DNA from: Chryseobacterium joostei | GTDB taxonomy: Bacteria; Bacteroidota; Bacteroidia; Flavobacteriales; Weeksellaceae | Assembly: GCF_003815775.1 (NCBI RefSeq) | Contig: NZ_CP033926.1 | Location: 3,596,001 to 3,660,000, forward strand | DNA length: 64,000 nt | Direction: 5' to 3' | In this document: piece after piece, positions 39,031-47,311 of the stretch | Layout: every line of letters begins with the position of its first letter | Numbering within the stretch: position 1 is the first letter of the stretch | Notes under the pieces: generated by a model | The model's database searches: none | What the model was told of the DNA's origin: nothing | Seen by the model: only the letters and a program-made list of their open reading frames with translations | Position numbers and translations under genes: made by a program

Positions 39031-40195
39031 CTGTGGTGGTAATTTTAAATTTAATGGATACAATTTTGCCATTGTTATCCTTTTTCATTTCTATTACATT
39101 CAGGTTTTTCAGTGAAGTAGTAGGAGTGGTTACAAGGGTGATGTACTTTTGTTTGTCAAGTCTTTCAATTCCATAGGTGTCATTGTCATATACCTGAGAT
39201 ATAATGGCATTGTTGCTAATCAGGTTTTCCAGCTGATTTCTTTTCTGCTTGATAAGGGCTACCTGTTCTTCAGGATTTCCGCCTTTAATGTCTTTTATGG
39301 AGAAATAATAGACCGCCATCTTGTAATCATCCGGTTTTAGTTCTATCTTTTCTTCTTCAGGGGCATTTTCCAGGCTTCTGTTTACTTCTAAAGGCTCATA
39401 GAAAGGAGCACTGATGCGCATTTTTAAATTCTTATCCTTAGTTGAATAAGAAAAACAATCACCAGGCTTTATTTTATACATCAAAGGAGATTCATTTTCC
39501 TTAACAACCATAATTTCTAATGTATTGATTACGGAAACTCCTCTGTCCTTATCAATAAAGCAATACTTATAACTTTTTGAAAAAATTACATCTTTAAATC
39601 CTAGCAGACCGGTAATGGTAATTAAAACGGAAGTAATAAGTGCCCAAGCATTCTTTTTGAAGAAATTTTTCTTAGGTGGTGGTGTTGAAAATTCAGTTTC
39701 ATTATTTTTTGTAACGGATTTGTTAACTTGTTGAATTTCAGTTATTGATTTTTGTAAATCAACATTTTCAGGGGTCTTGGGTTCAGTTTTTCTAGGTTGA
39801 AACTCATTTTTTGGAAGTTCGGGAGCTGAAGCTACTGTTTTTTCTAATTCATCAATTTCTTCTTCATCCAGATTTTCATTTTCCAGTAATAATTCCCCAG
39901 CAAAAAGATGCTGTTTCTTGAATTCGTACCAAGAGTCGTAACCCGCATAAATACTCAATAAATTGAGCATATCTATCCTTGGTAATTTTGTGACCGGTGA
40001 ATTTTTGAAATAGGTATAAAATGACTTTTCACTGATGTTACCTTTCGCTTTTTTGCGTAGGTCTTCCTGAAAATATATGATATCTATACCCTTCCACTTG
40101 GATATGTCATCCTGTGAAGGGGTATATTCTTTTAAATATTGACCCTGAACGTCCTTTTTTAGCTGTTCAAAGTGTAATAAATCTAAATCTGTCAA
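39014..40195 (-). CDS. Membrane protein with N-terminal KGxISEKSFYTYFK domain, function unknown
   Basis: 393 residues. Residues 1-95 form a soluble helical domain (FQEDLRKKAKGNISEKSFYTYFKN, RIDMLNLLSIYAGYDSWYEFKKQH) seen at the start of several Flavobacteriia proteins and reminiscent of a helix-turn-helix or death-like fold. A Glu/Pro-rich linker follows, then one TM helix at about 183-205 and a C-terminal extracytoplasmic domain with strands and LIKQKRNQLENLISNN. No signal peptide, so the N-domain is cytoplasmic. The layout suits a sensor or scaffold, but that is inference. Co-translated with the lipoprotein at 38449. Confidence 0.65.
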   Translation of the reverse strand: MTDLDLLHFEQLKKDVQGQYLKEYTPSQDDISKWKGIDIIYFQEDLRKKAKGNISEKSFYTYFKNSPVTKLPRIDMLNLLSIYAGYDSWYEFKKQHLFAGELLLENENLDEEEIDELEKTVASAPELPKNEFQPRKTEPKTPENVDLQKSITEIQQVNKSVTKNNETEFSTPPPKKNFFKKNAWALITSVLITITGLLGFKDVIFSKSYKYCFIDKDRGVSVINTLEIMVVKENESPLMYKIKPGDCFSYSTKDKNLKMRISAPFYEPLEVNRSLENAPEEEKIELKPDDYKMAVYYFSIKDIKGGNPEEQVALIKQKRNQLENLISNNAIISQVYDNDTYGIERLDKQKYITLVTTPTTSLKNLNVIEMKKDNNGKIVSIKFKITTTDEKNK

Positions 40196-40301
40196 TTTTT
40201 TTAAAAATAATTAAATTGTTGATTATCAGCTATATTCTTTTGTAAAACTATTTTACAAAGGTATTACAATTATTTTTCATAAACAAATTTCCTAACTGCT
40301 C

Positions 40302-40309
40302 TACCTTTG
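40302..40309 (+). promoter_or_regulatory. -7 element of the Ala-rich lipoprotein gene
   Basis: TACCTTTG fits TAnnTTTG, 69 bp before the start at 40379. Confidence 0.4.
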
Positions 40310-40378
40310 TCTTGTTCAAATAACAGAACAGAAGAAAATTTTATAAAACAATATTAACAAAATTAAATTTAATTTATT

Positions 40379-40720
40379 ATGAAAAAGTCATTATTCGTAG
40401 CTGCTATCGCTGCAATCTCTCTAGTTGCTTGTAAAAAAACTGACGCTACTGCTACTGAAGGTACAACTGATTCTGCTGCTGCTAACGTAGCTGATTCTGC
40501 TGCTGTAGTTTCTGATTCTGCTGCTAAAGTTGTTGATTCTGCTGCAACTACTGCTGTAGAAGCTACTAAAGATGCTGCTGCTGCTACTACTGCTGCTGGA
40601 ACTGAAGTTGCTAAAGATGCTGCTAAAGGAGCTGCTGACGCTGCTAAAGGAGCTGCTGATGCTGCTAAAGGAGCTGCTGACGCTGCTAAAGATGCTGCAA
40701 AAGACGCTGCTAAGAAATAA
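40379..40720 (+). CDS. Ala/Lys-rich repeat lipoprotein
   Basis: 113 residues. A lipoprotein signal ends LVACKK at about residue 18. The rest is low-complexity: four DSAA units spaced about 8 residues, then AAKGAAD heptads. The DNA holds three 21-bp tandem repeats at 40619-40681. Such KGAADAAK runs form amphipathic helices like those in LEA or histone-like proteins, but no function can be assigned. Codons are dominated by GCT. It has its own -7 element and a strong terminator, so it is an independent, probably abundant, envelope protein. Repeat number may vary between strains. Confidence 0.75.
   Translation: MKKSLFVAAIAAISLVACKKTDATATEGTTDSAAANVADSAAVVSDSAAKVVDSAATTAVEATKDAAAATTAAGTEVAKDAAKGAADAAKGAADAAKGAADAAKDAAKDAAKK
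40619..40681 (+). repeat. Three 21-bp tandem repeats inside the lipoprotein gene
   Basis: The unit GCTGCTAAAGGAGCTGCTGA plus C or T is present three times in a row in frame, encoding AAKGAAD each time. Copy number could change by slippage. Confidence 0.85.
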
Positions 40721-40742
40721 TTTTAGCCTAGCTTAAAAATAA

Positions 40743-40776
40743 AAGAACCGTTTCACTCAGTGAGACGGTTTTTTTA
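40743..40776 (+). terminator. Terminator of the Ala-rich lipoprotein gene
   Basis: AACCGTTTCAC / GTGAGACGGTT hairpin followed by seven T. Confidence 0.85.
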
Positions 40777-40852
40777 TGTTTTACTATCACAAACAATAAG
40801 ATGATACCTAATAGTCTTAAAGTATCATATCATCTTAATGGTTTTAGGTCTT

Positions 40853-41620
40853 CTATCCTTTCTTCTGTTTTAAGGATTCATAGCAAGTAATAGCTACAGC
40901 ATTACTCAGATTTAGGGAGTCAATACTTCCTGCCATAGGAATCAGCGTATTTTTCCCTTTTCCAATCCAGAAATCACTTAACCCGGAATGTTCTGTACCA
41001 AATAGTACAGCAGAACGCTGCGTGAAATCTCTTTTATAAAGATCTTCAGCACTTTCGTCCATCAATGTTGTGTAAATGTTGAAGTTGTTTTTTTGCAGGA
41101 ATGCTAATGTTTCGTCATTTTCCGCCTGATAAACCTCCATTCCAAAAAGACAGCCCACGCTGGACCTGATCACATTGGGGTTATAGAAATCTGTTTTACC
41201 ATCTGCAACAATCAGTGCATCAATACCAAAAGCTTCGCAACTTCTTAAAATTGCACCAAGATTACCTGGTTTTTCAACGCCTTCAACTATAATAACTGTT
41301 GAGTTATCCTTGGGAATGTATGATGAAAGAGGTATTTCTTTGGCTTGATATATTCCGATAATTCCCTCAGAGCTTCCCCTGTACGCTATTTTTTCATAAA
41401 CTTTGTCGCTTACATAATGAATTTTTCCATCAGGAATGGTTTCCTTAAAGATATTTTCACAGATAAAGAATTCTAATGGTTCAAAGTTGTATTGTACAGC
41501 TCTTTCATTCTCTTGCTGTCCTTCTACGACAAAAACCTTTGATTTTTTACGGAACCTGTTGTCAGTAAGTAGCTTAGTGACATTTTTTATTTTTTCGTTT
41601 TGAAAACTTTCTATCAACAT
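40853..41620 (-). CDS. TrmH/SpoU family RNA 2'-O-methyltransferase
   Basis: 255 residues. The N-terminal 90 residues form a small substrate-binding domain (NEKIKNVTKLL, RKKSKVFVVEGQQE). The SPOUT methyltransferase domain has the three SpoU motifs: VEGVEKPGNLGAILRSCEAFG, AVLFGTEHSGLSDFW and PMAGSIDSLNLSNAVAITCYE, where the knot binds SAM. The Asn/Arg and Ser residues of these motifs are intact. It probably methylates a ribose in 23S rRNA or tRNA; the exact target cannot be told. A -7 element (TAATTTTG on the minus strand, 41625-41632) lies directly before the start codon. It ends 20 bp after the CPBP gene start region on the same strand. Confidence 0.92.
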   Translation of the reverse strand: MLIESFQNEKIKNVTKLLTDNRFRKKSKVFVVEGQQENERAVQYNFEPLEFFICENIFKETIPDGKIHYVSDKVYEKIAYRGSSEGIIGIYQAKEIPLSSYIPKDNSTVIIVEGVEKPGNLGAILRSCEAFGIDALIVADGKTDFYNPNVIRSSVGCLFGMEVYQAENDETLAFLQKNNFNIYTTLMDESAEDLYKRDFTQRSAVLFGTEHSGLSDFWIGKGKNTLIPMAGSIDSLNLSNAVAITCYESLKQKKG

Positions 41621-41640
41621 TTCGCAAAATTATGCAAAAT

Positions 41641-42432
41641 TTATGATTGAACTTCTGTGCTTTTTATAAAAAGACTTCTCCATGTGATTTGAAAAGGGAT
41701 TTTATTTTTTCTTTTATGATATATAATGATGCCTATGATTAAAAATATGGATAGAAATTTATAGAGATTTCCATAAAGGTTTCCGGCAACATTTTCCGAA
41801 ACCTGAAAGATTTCCCAATAGAGATTCATGAGACAATGGAGAAATACGGCACACCAGAGATTAAAATTCTGTTCAAAGTATACCCAGGCAAAAAATATAG
41901 ATCCCAAAAATGTAATGGCAAATATTTCAATAAGCTCCGTAGTTTTTTGGCTTTGGTATAAATGAACCTGCGCAAATAGTAATGATCCCAGTAATACAGA
42001 TGATAAAAATCCGAGTTTTGTGAATCTTAACAATGTTCCAATGAGAAATGCTCTGAAGATTATCTCTTCAAAAAATGCTGAAGAAATAGTATTGATGAAC
42101 AAAGATTCAGTGTTTATTGTACTGTTTATTTTAAAATGTCTGCAATATCCAATCAGCATGGGTAATGTACCGATAAAAGCTAATGCAAAGCCTTTAATGA
42201 TGGATTTATCCAAAGAAAATAAGTTAAGAATATTCATTTTAGGAAACAAAACCTTTAATGTTATTACCAATGGGATTAAGGTCACCGCATAAGCAATAAT
42301 ATGGGCAACAGCTTTGCTGTGAAAAAGGTTCTTTGAGAATTGCTGTATGTTTTTAAAACAAAATAAATCAAAGAAGTAATAAATGGTAAACCCCAGAATA
42401 AAGATTAAAAAGAAGCGAATGTTTTTGCTCAT
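41641..42432 (-). CDS. CPBP family intramembrane glutamic protease
   Basis: 263 residues with about eight hydrophobic segments. The CPBP/Rce1 motifs are complete: FFEEIIFRAFLIG (EExxxR), LLFAQVHLYQ (FxxxH) and FLHCLMNLYWE (HxxxN). The Glu pair and the two His residues form the active site in this family, which cleaves within the membrane or processes prenylated or peptide substrates in its better-known members. The substrate here is unknown. The gene precedes the SpoU gene by 20 bp on the same strand. CPBP proteins sometimes mature bacteriocins; the nearest such peptides are 11 kb away, so no link is claimed. Confidence 0.9.
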   Translation of the reverse strand: MSKNIRFFLIFILGFTIYYFFDLFCFKNIQQFSKNLFHSKAVAHIIAYAVTLIPLVITLKVLFPKMNILNLFSLDKSIIKGFALAFIGTLPMLIGYCRHFKINSTINTESLFINTISSAFFEEIIFRAFLIGTLLRFTKLGFLSSVLLGSLLFAQVHLYQSQKTTELIEIFAITFLGSIFFAWVYFEQNFNLWCAVFLHCLMNLYWEIFQVSENVAGNLYGNLYKFLSIFLIIGIIIYHKRKNKIPFQITWRSLFIKSTEVQS

Positions 42433-42523
42433 GTCAGTTATTTTTGAGCAAAAATGTTGCTTTCCGTAAAGAGAATCAAATGAATGTGATGAATGTCAAG
42501 GAATAGTGACGAACAACAAGTCT

Positions 42524-43381
42524 TTAACTTTTAGATTGTTGTAATTGAGGAATAATGTCTGAGATAAAACTTCTTGAAACCGGAATCTCAAAGTCGATTT
42601 CAGGGAGAATTAATTTATAGCCCTGAGCATTTCCTTTAAGGTTTTTTACTTTTTTCAGATTAACAATAAAAGAGCGATGGCATTTTTTAATGGAATCTGT
42701 TTCCACTTGTGATAAAACATTGGATAAGCTTATTCGGAGCAAATTTTTTTTTATTGTATTGTTTTCTAAAAAGTATAAAGTGCAGTAGTTCTCCATGGAT
42801 TGAGCACACAGGAAATCTTCTTCAGCAATTGCCAACTCAATATTATTACTGGTAATTGTCAGAATTTTTTCTTTGGAATTTTCAATGTTTCCTATGAGTT
42901 GAGGAACAATATCCCGTGCAATATTTTCATGAATATTTTTTAAATAAATATATCTTGACAATATATAGATAGTGGAAATGGGAATGCCTACTGCTAAAGA
43001 GTAGAGCAACATATAGCCATAATTTTCAAGGCTAAGTTCTACATGACTTATAAATAATGTATTGTAAAGGTAGGAAAAGATGGACCCAAGTACTAAAATG
43101 ACAAATATTTTCAAGAGTTCAGAGCCGATATTCCAATCTTTGAATCTGAAAACAAAGAGGCTTGAAATAAAAAAGGCTGCTCCAAAAATAAGAGTGTACG
43201 GAAAAAGAATAAAGTATTTGTAAGGATGATGATAGTTCTCTGTACCAAAAGGCTGAAAAATAATCAGGAAAAGATAAACCAAAATTCCTGCTGCCATGGA
43301 AGAGATCAATATCTCTTTTACCGATTTGGATTTTGGATATGAATAAGGTACAAGGGAAAACATATCTGTTGTTTTTATCAA
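42524..43381 (-). CDS. LytTR family transcriptional regulator with four TM segments
   Basis: 285 residues. The N-terminal half has four TM helices (about 27-47, 56-76, 88-108, 118-140), and the C-terminal 100 residues are a LytTR DNA-binding domain: IELAIAEEDFLCAQSMENYCTLYFL, RISLSNVLSQVE, IKKCHRSFIVNLKKVKNLKG and the ending EIPVSRSFI. No phosphoacceptor receiver or kinase is fused, so it is a membrane-bound one-component regulator. Signal and targets are unknown. It lies alone, 92 bp from the CPBP gene and 43 bp from rmuC, on the same strand. Confidence 0.88.
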   Translation of the reverse strand: MIKTTDMFSLVPYSYPKSKSVKEILISSMAAGILVYLFLIIFQPFGTENYHHPYKYFILFPYTLIFGAAFFISSLFVFRFKDWNIGSELLKIFVILVLGSIFSYLYNTLFISHVELSLENYGYMLLYSLAVGIPISTIYILSRYIYLKNIHENIARDIVPQLIGNIENSKEKILTITSNNIELAIAEEDFLCAQSMENYCTLYFLENNTIKKNLLRISLSNVLSQVETDSIKKCHRSFIVNLKKVKNLKGNAQGYKLILPEIDFEIPVSRSFISDIIPQLQQSKS

Positions 43382-43424
43382 ATTTTAATTTCCTTTACAC
43401 TGTATTTCAGTAGAATTGTATTTT

Positions 43425-44918
43425 TTATTCTATTAAATTAGTGTTGTCGATAAGGCTTTGAGGCAAGTCTTTTTTGTTTTTGATTCCCAATGATTTCAGT
43501 TTTTGAGTTTGAATGACAAGATTGTCATTTCCGGTATAAAGCTGTTTGTAGGCATCATTGTAAACATTTTTGGCGAGATCAATATTTCTCCCCACTTTTT
43601 CAAGGTTATCCACAAATCCCACAAACTTATCATACAGTTTAGCGCCACGCTCTGCAATTTCCAAAGCATTTTTGTTTTGATATTCACGTTTCCAAAGATC
43701 CGCGATCAGTTTTAGGGACGTGATCAGGTTGCTTGGGTTCAAGAGAAGAATTCTTCTGTCGTAGGCATAGTTCCAAAGGTTTTGGTCTGCCTGCATGGCT
43801 GCAATATAAGCAGGCTCACTTGGGATAAACATCATGACAAAGTCCAGAGATTTTCCATAATCATCATACGCTTTTTGGCTAAGCTGCATGATATGGTTTT
43901 TGATAGAGCCTAAATGTTGATTAAGCTTCATCATATAAATATCCTGATCTGTTTCATCTACCAGCTCAGTAAATGCAGTAAGGGAAACCTTGGAATCAAT
44001 GATGACATTTCTTTCATCCGGATATTTTACAACGGCATCCGGACGCATTTTTTTTCCTGAGAATTCAGAAAATAGAGCTTTGTTGTCTTCATCGCGAAGT
44101 TCATGTTCCAGAAAATATTCTCTGCCTTTTACCAACCCTGATTTTTCAAGGATGCTTTCCAGAATCATTTCGCCCCAGTTTCCTTGGGTTTTACTTTCAC
44201 CTTTCAAGGCTCTGGTTAATTTTTTTGCATCTTCAGAAATCTGTTGGTTCAGTTCTGCAAGTTCTTTTACTTTTTCAGCAAGGGAGAAACGTTCTTTGTT
44301 TTCCTTTTCATAGGCTTCATTAACCCTGTTTTTTAAGTCAGTAATTTTTTCCTGAAATGGATCAAGGATATTTTTTAAATTATTTTGATTTAAAGTAGTG
44401 AACTTCTCAGCCTTTTCCTCAAGGATTTTATTCGCCAGATTTTCAAACTGAAGTTTGGATTCATCTTGTATTTTTGTGATTTCTTCTTTTTGGGTAGAAA
44501 GAGATTTTTGGAGGCTTTCATTTTGTGCAGAAAGCTCAGCATTTTTAGCAAAGAATTCCTGTTTCTCGGCGATAAGCGTTTCTATTTGAAAATCCTGTTT
44601 TAAATTCAATTGCTTTTGTTCCTGAAACTGTGTATTCAAAGATGAATGTTGGGCAGAGATCTTGGCAAATTCATTTTTCAGATCGTTCAAAAGATCCTGC
44701 TGTTGTATATTTAGTTCCTTTTCCTTGGTAAGATTTTGATTCAGTTCCTGAACTTTCAAACCTGAGTTTTCCAGATCCGACTTGTTTTTAATGTGTAAGG
44801 TGTTTAGCTCATCATAAGAACTTCTTGAAACCGTAGACGATTTCAATGCAAAATATAAAATAATGGCTCCCAATAATCCGCCGGCAATACATCCAATAAT
44901 TAAATATGTCATCTCCAT
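43425..44918 (-). CDS. rmuC: DNA recombination protein RmuC
   Basis: 497 residues. One N-terminal TM helix (5-25) is followed by a long coiled coil to about residue 190 (LNQNLTKEKELNIQQQDL and similar heptads), then the RmuC domain: GNWGEMILESILEKSGLVKG, RPDAVVKYPDERNVIIDSKV, FVMMFIPSEPAYIAAMQ and ILLLNPSNLITSLKLIADLW. RmuC has a nuclease-like core and limits inversion at short inverted repeats (known from E. coli). The domain is intact, including the DSKV strand. Followed by the LytTR regulator on the same strand. Normal length. Confidence 0.95.
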   Translation of the reverse strand: MEMTYLIIGCIAGGLLGAIILYFALKSSTVSRSSYDELNTLHIKNKSDLENSGLKVQELNQNLTKEKELNIQQQDLLNDLKNEFAKISAQHSSLNTQFQEQKQLNLKQDFQIETLIAEKQEFFAKNAELSAQNESLQKSLSTQKEEITKIQDESKLQFENLANKILEEKAEKFTTLNQNNLKNILDPFQEKITDLKNRVNEAYEKENKERFSLAEKVKELAELNQQISEDAKKLTRALKGESKTQGNWGEMILESILEKSGLVKGREYFLEHELRDEDNKALFSEFSGKKMRPDAVVKYPDERNVIIDSKVSLTAFTELVDETDQDIYMMKLNQHLGSIKNHIMQLSQKAYDDYGKSLDFVMMFIPSEPAYIAAMQADQNLWNYAYDRRILLLNPSNLITSLKLIADLWKREYQNKNALEIAERGAKLYDKFVGFVDNLEKVGRNIDLAKNVYNDAYKQLYTGNDNLVIQTQKLKSLGIKNKKDLPQSLIDNTNLIE

Positions 44919-45076
44919 TTCTCAAAATTATGAAAAAAGGCTGGAAGTTGTTATTGATTAATTTCCAAATGGGATTGCAGTTATTATTTTAATGCCTAGA
45001 AAAACTTTCGCTTCTTGTTTCTGGCTTCCTTTCTTCAACCATAATCCCTATATTTATGGGAAATTTCAGAAATATT

Positions 45077-45751
45077 ATGAATATCTTATTGGTAGAGGAC
45101 GATCAAAGAATTAGCAGTTTCCTGTTGAAAGGGCTTTCTGAGGCCGGCCATAATATGACACTTGCTGATTCCGGGGAAAAAGCCAGAGAAATTCTTCATA
45201 CCTATGATTTTGATATTATACTGATGGATATAATGCTTCCGGGGTTGGATGGTATGCAGCTTACTCAGATCATCAGGTTTAAGGGAAATTATACTCCAAT
45301 TTTAGTGTTAAGTGCACTGAACAGTCCGGATGATAAAATTAAGATGCTGGATTTGGGAGCAGATGACTACTTATCCAAGCCTTTTCATTTTGAAGAGCTG
45401 ATCTCCAGGATTAAAGCTTTAACTAGACGTAATAAATTAAGTTATCAAAAGGAAGATCAATATTTATCATGCGGTACGATTATAATTGATACGGATCTTC
45501 ACAAGGTAACCCAAAATGAGAAAGAAATTGAATTTTCTCCTACAGAATATAAGCTTTTTACTTTTTTGATGGAAAATAAAAATAAGGTATTGAGCAGAAC
45601 CCAGATTCTACATAATGTTTGGGGAATAGATTTTGACAGTACTACAAATGTGGTGGATGTATACATTTCCTATGTTCGTAATAAAATTGATGAAACAGAA
45701 CAGAAGATTATCCATACCGTAAAGGGAACAGGATATTTAATTAAAGACTGA
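45077..45751 (+). CDS. OmpR family response regulator
   Basis: 224 residues from ATG 45077 (MNILLVEDDQRI), preferred over ATG 45056. The receiver domain has the acidic pair in VEDDQ, the phosphoacceptor Asp in ILMDIMLPGLDG, Thr/Ser in LSALNSPDDK and Lys in YLSKPFHFEEL. The C-terminal winged helix shows EFSPTEYKLFTFLMENKNKVLSRTQIL and TNVVDVYISYVRNKID. The histidine kinase follows at 45753 with only 1 bp between, and the CzcCBA-like operon starts after 197 bp, so this pair probably controls the metal efflux pump, in the style of CusRS/CzcRS. The exact metal is not inferable. Confidence 0.95.
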   Translation: MNILLVEDDQRISSFLLKGLSEAGHNMTLADSGEKAREILHTYDFDIILMDIMLPGLDGMQLTQIIRFKGNYTPILVLSALNSPDDKIKMLDLGADDYLSKPFHFEELISRIKALTRRNKLSYQKEDQYLSCGTIIIDTDLHKVTQNEKEIEFSPTEYKLFTFLMENKNKVLSRTQILHNVWGIDFDSTTNVVDVYISYVRNKIDETEQKIIHTVKGTGYLIKD

Positions 45752-45752
45752 A

Positions 45753-47114
45753 ATGACTCTTAGAAACAGGTTTACGCTTATTTCCAGCCTTTCGTTTGGT
45801 ATTGTTTCTATCATCACATCTGCGGTGATATTTTTTGCCTATTATGACAGTACGAAGATCTTTTATTTTGAAAAGCTTAGAAATACAGCGCTTATTTCAG
45901 CTATTTATTATCTTGAAAAGGATGAACTTCCCAAGAACAGGCATGCCCAGATTAAACAAGAATATAATCATCTTATTCAAAATAATAGGGTAGCAGTTTA
46001 TAATCAGAATAATCAGGTTACGTTTGGCCACAATCTGAATGACAAGAATATTAAGCCCATTCATTTACAGGCTGCCAGAAACAATAAGGGAACCCAATTT
46101 ATGTCTGGTAATGAGTTCTATTATGGTATTTTTTACCCGGATAATCAGGGAGACTTTGTTGTTTTTGTAAAATCACCTAATGATTCATTTCAATCACAGA
46201 TCTGGCGACTTGCCATTATTATGGTTTCTGTGCTTATTATCGGCTTGCTTGCTATTTATTTTTTAAGCAGATATCTTTCAAAGGTTGTATACAAACCAAT
46301 TTCCAATGTGGTAGAGCGGATTAACAAAGTAGATTACAATAATATTTCTACAGCTATTACCTCTACCAATACCAATGATGAGATTGAAGACCTGATCAAA
46401 TCTTATAATAAATTATTGGGCCGTATTTCTGAAAATGTCCTGTTACAACAGAACTTTATCAATTATGTGTCTCATGAGTTTAAAACTCCTTTAGCTGCAA
46501 TTTCTGGAAATCTGGAAGTATTTGCCCAAAGGGACCGAACTCCGGAAGAATATAAAAAGGTGGCCAAGGAATCACTGGAGAATGTTTTTGAAATTGAAAA
46601 CATCCTCAATAATCTTCTTCTAATGTCCGGAATGACGAAGCTTGAAGCCTCTCATAAACAGGTAAGGGTAGATGAGCTGATCTGGAAAATTTATGAAAAA
46701 CTAGAACCTAAGGCAAAAGAAAAGCAATCTACTCTTAAAGTAGAGCTCCAGGTTACAAAACCAGCTTTGCTGGAGTTTCCCGGAAATGAGACTCTTTTAT
46801 ATTTGGCGCTATATAATATTGTAGAAAATGCCATTAAGTATTCTCAGGATCATCCTATTGTTATCAATTTATCAGAAAAAGATAGCAAGTTGAATATAGA
46901 GGTAAAAGATCAGGGTAAGGGTATTCATTCTGATGACCTTTCAAAGATCACAGAAACTTTTTACAGGGGACAAAATGTAGAGAATGTGAAAGGAAGTGGG
47001 ATTGGATTGTCATTATCCCAAAGTATTTTTGATCATCATCATATCCTGATGAAGATTACTTCTAGTGTAAATGTTGGAACGAGTGTTGTTCTCGAATTTC
47101 CTGTTCATTCCTGA
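45753..47114 (+). CDS. Sensor histidine kinase
   Basis: 453 residues. TM1 at about 10-30 and TM2 at about 149-172 enclose a periplasmic sensor of about 115 residues that lacks an obvious His/Cys-rich metal site. A HAMP region follows, then the H-box INYVSHEFKTPLAAISGN, the N-box LYNIVENAIKYS, and the G-boxes DQGKGIHSDD and KGSGIGLSLSQ. It phosphorylates the regulator encoded immediately upstream. The neighbouring RND efflux operon suggests sensing of a periplasmic metal, as in CusS/CzcS; that is context, not sequence proof. The stop codon lies at the start of a diverged intergenic repeat relic. Confidence 0.95.
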   Translation: MTLRNRFTLISSLSFGIVSIITSAVIFFAYYDSTKIFYFEKLRNTALISAIYYLEKDELPKNRHAQIKQEYNHLIQNNRVAVYNQNNQVTFGHNLNDKNIKPIHLQAARNNKGTQFMSGNEFYYGIFYPDNQGDFVVFVKSPNDSFQSQIWRLAIIMVSVLIIGLLAIYFLSRYLSKVVYKPISNVVERINKVDYNNISTAITSTNTNDEIEDLIKSYNKLLGRISENVLLQQNFINYVSHEFKTPLAAISGNLEVFAQRDRTPEEYKKVAKESLENVFEIENILNNLLLMSGMTKLEASHKQVRVDELIWKIYEKLEPKAKEKQSTLKVELQVTKPALLEFPGNETLLYLALYNIVENAIKYSQDHPIVINLSEKDSKLNIEVKDQGKGIHSDDLSKITETFYRGQNVENVKGSGIGLSLSQSIFDHHHILMKITSSVNVGTSVVLEFPVHS

Positions 47115-47150
47115 TTTTTCTCTCGCAGATTTTACTGATTGAGTTGATTC
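47115..47150 (-). repeat. Relic of the 12814-type intergenic repeat, inverted
   Basis: TTTTTCTCTCGCAGATTTT followed by ACTGATTGAGTTGAT is a diverged inverse of the third repeat at 13063-13118 (CTCTCGCGGATTTTGCGCAT, TTAAGCTGAT). It begins right at the kinase stop codon. Confidence 0.55.
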
Positions 47151-47263
47151 ATAATCATTCGGCTTTAGCCAAAACATAATTAATCAAATACAATTTCCCG
47201 GAATAAAAATCATTCTAATCAAACTCTAATGTTGAACTAATTGAATTTTAATTTCACTCGAAA

Positions 47264-47292
47264 TTGCCTCTAATGTTAGAAAAATAATTTTG
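47264..47292 (+). promoter_or_regulatory. Promoter of the second RND efflux operon
   Basis: TTG at 47264, an 18-bp spacer and TAATTTTG at 47285-47292 give a good flavobacterial promoter 20 bp before the TTG start of the outer-membrane component. Operator sites for the response regulator are not evident by eye. Confidence 0.7.
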
Positions 47293-47311
47293 TGGTCTTA
47301 AATAAGAGACC

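Noticed and set aside
41641..42432. CPBP protease as maturation enzyme for the double-glycine peptides
   Set aside because: It is over 11 kb away on another transcript and double-glycine leaders are normally cut by C39 peptidases; no support in the sequence.
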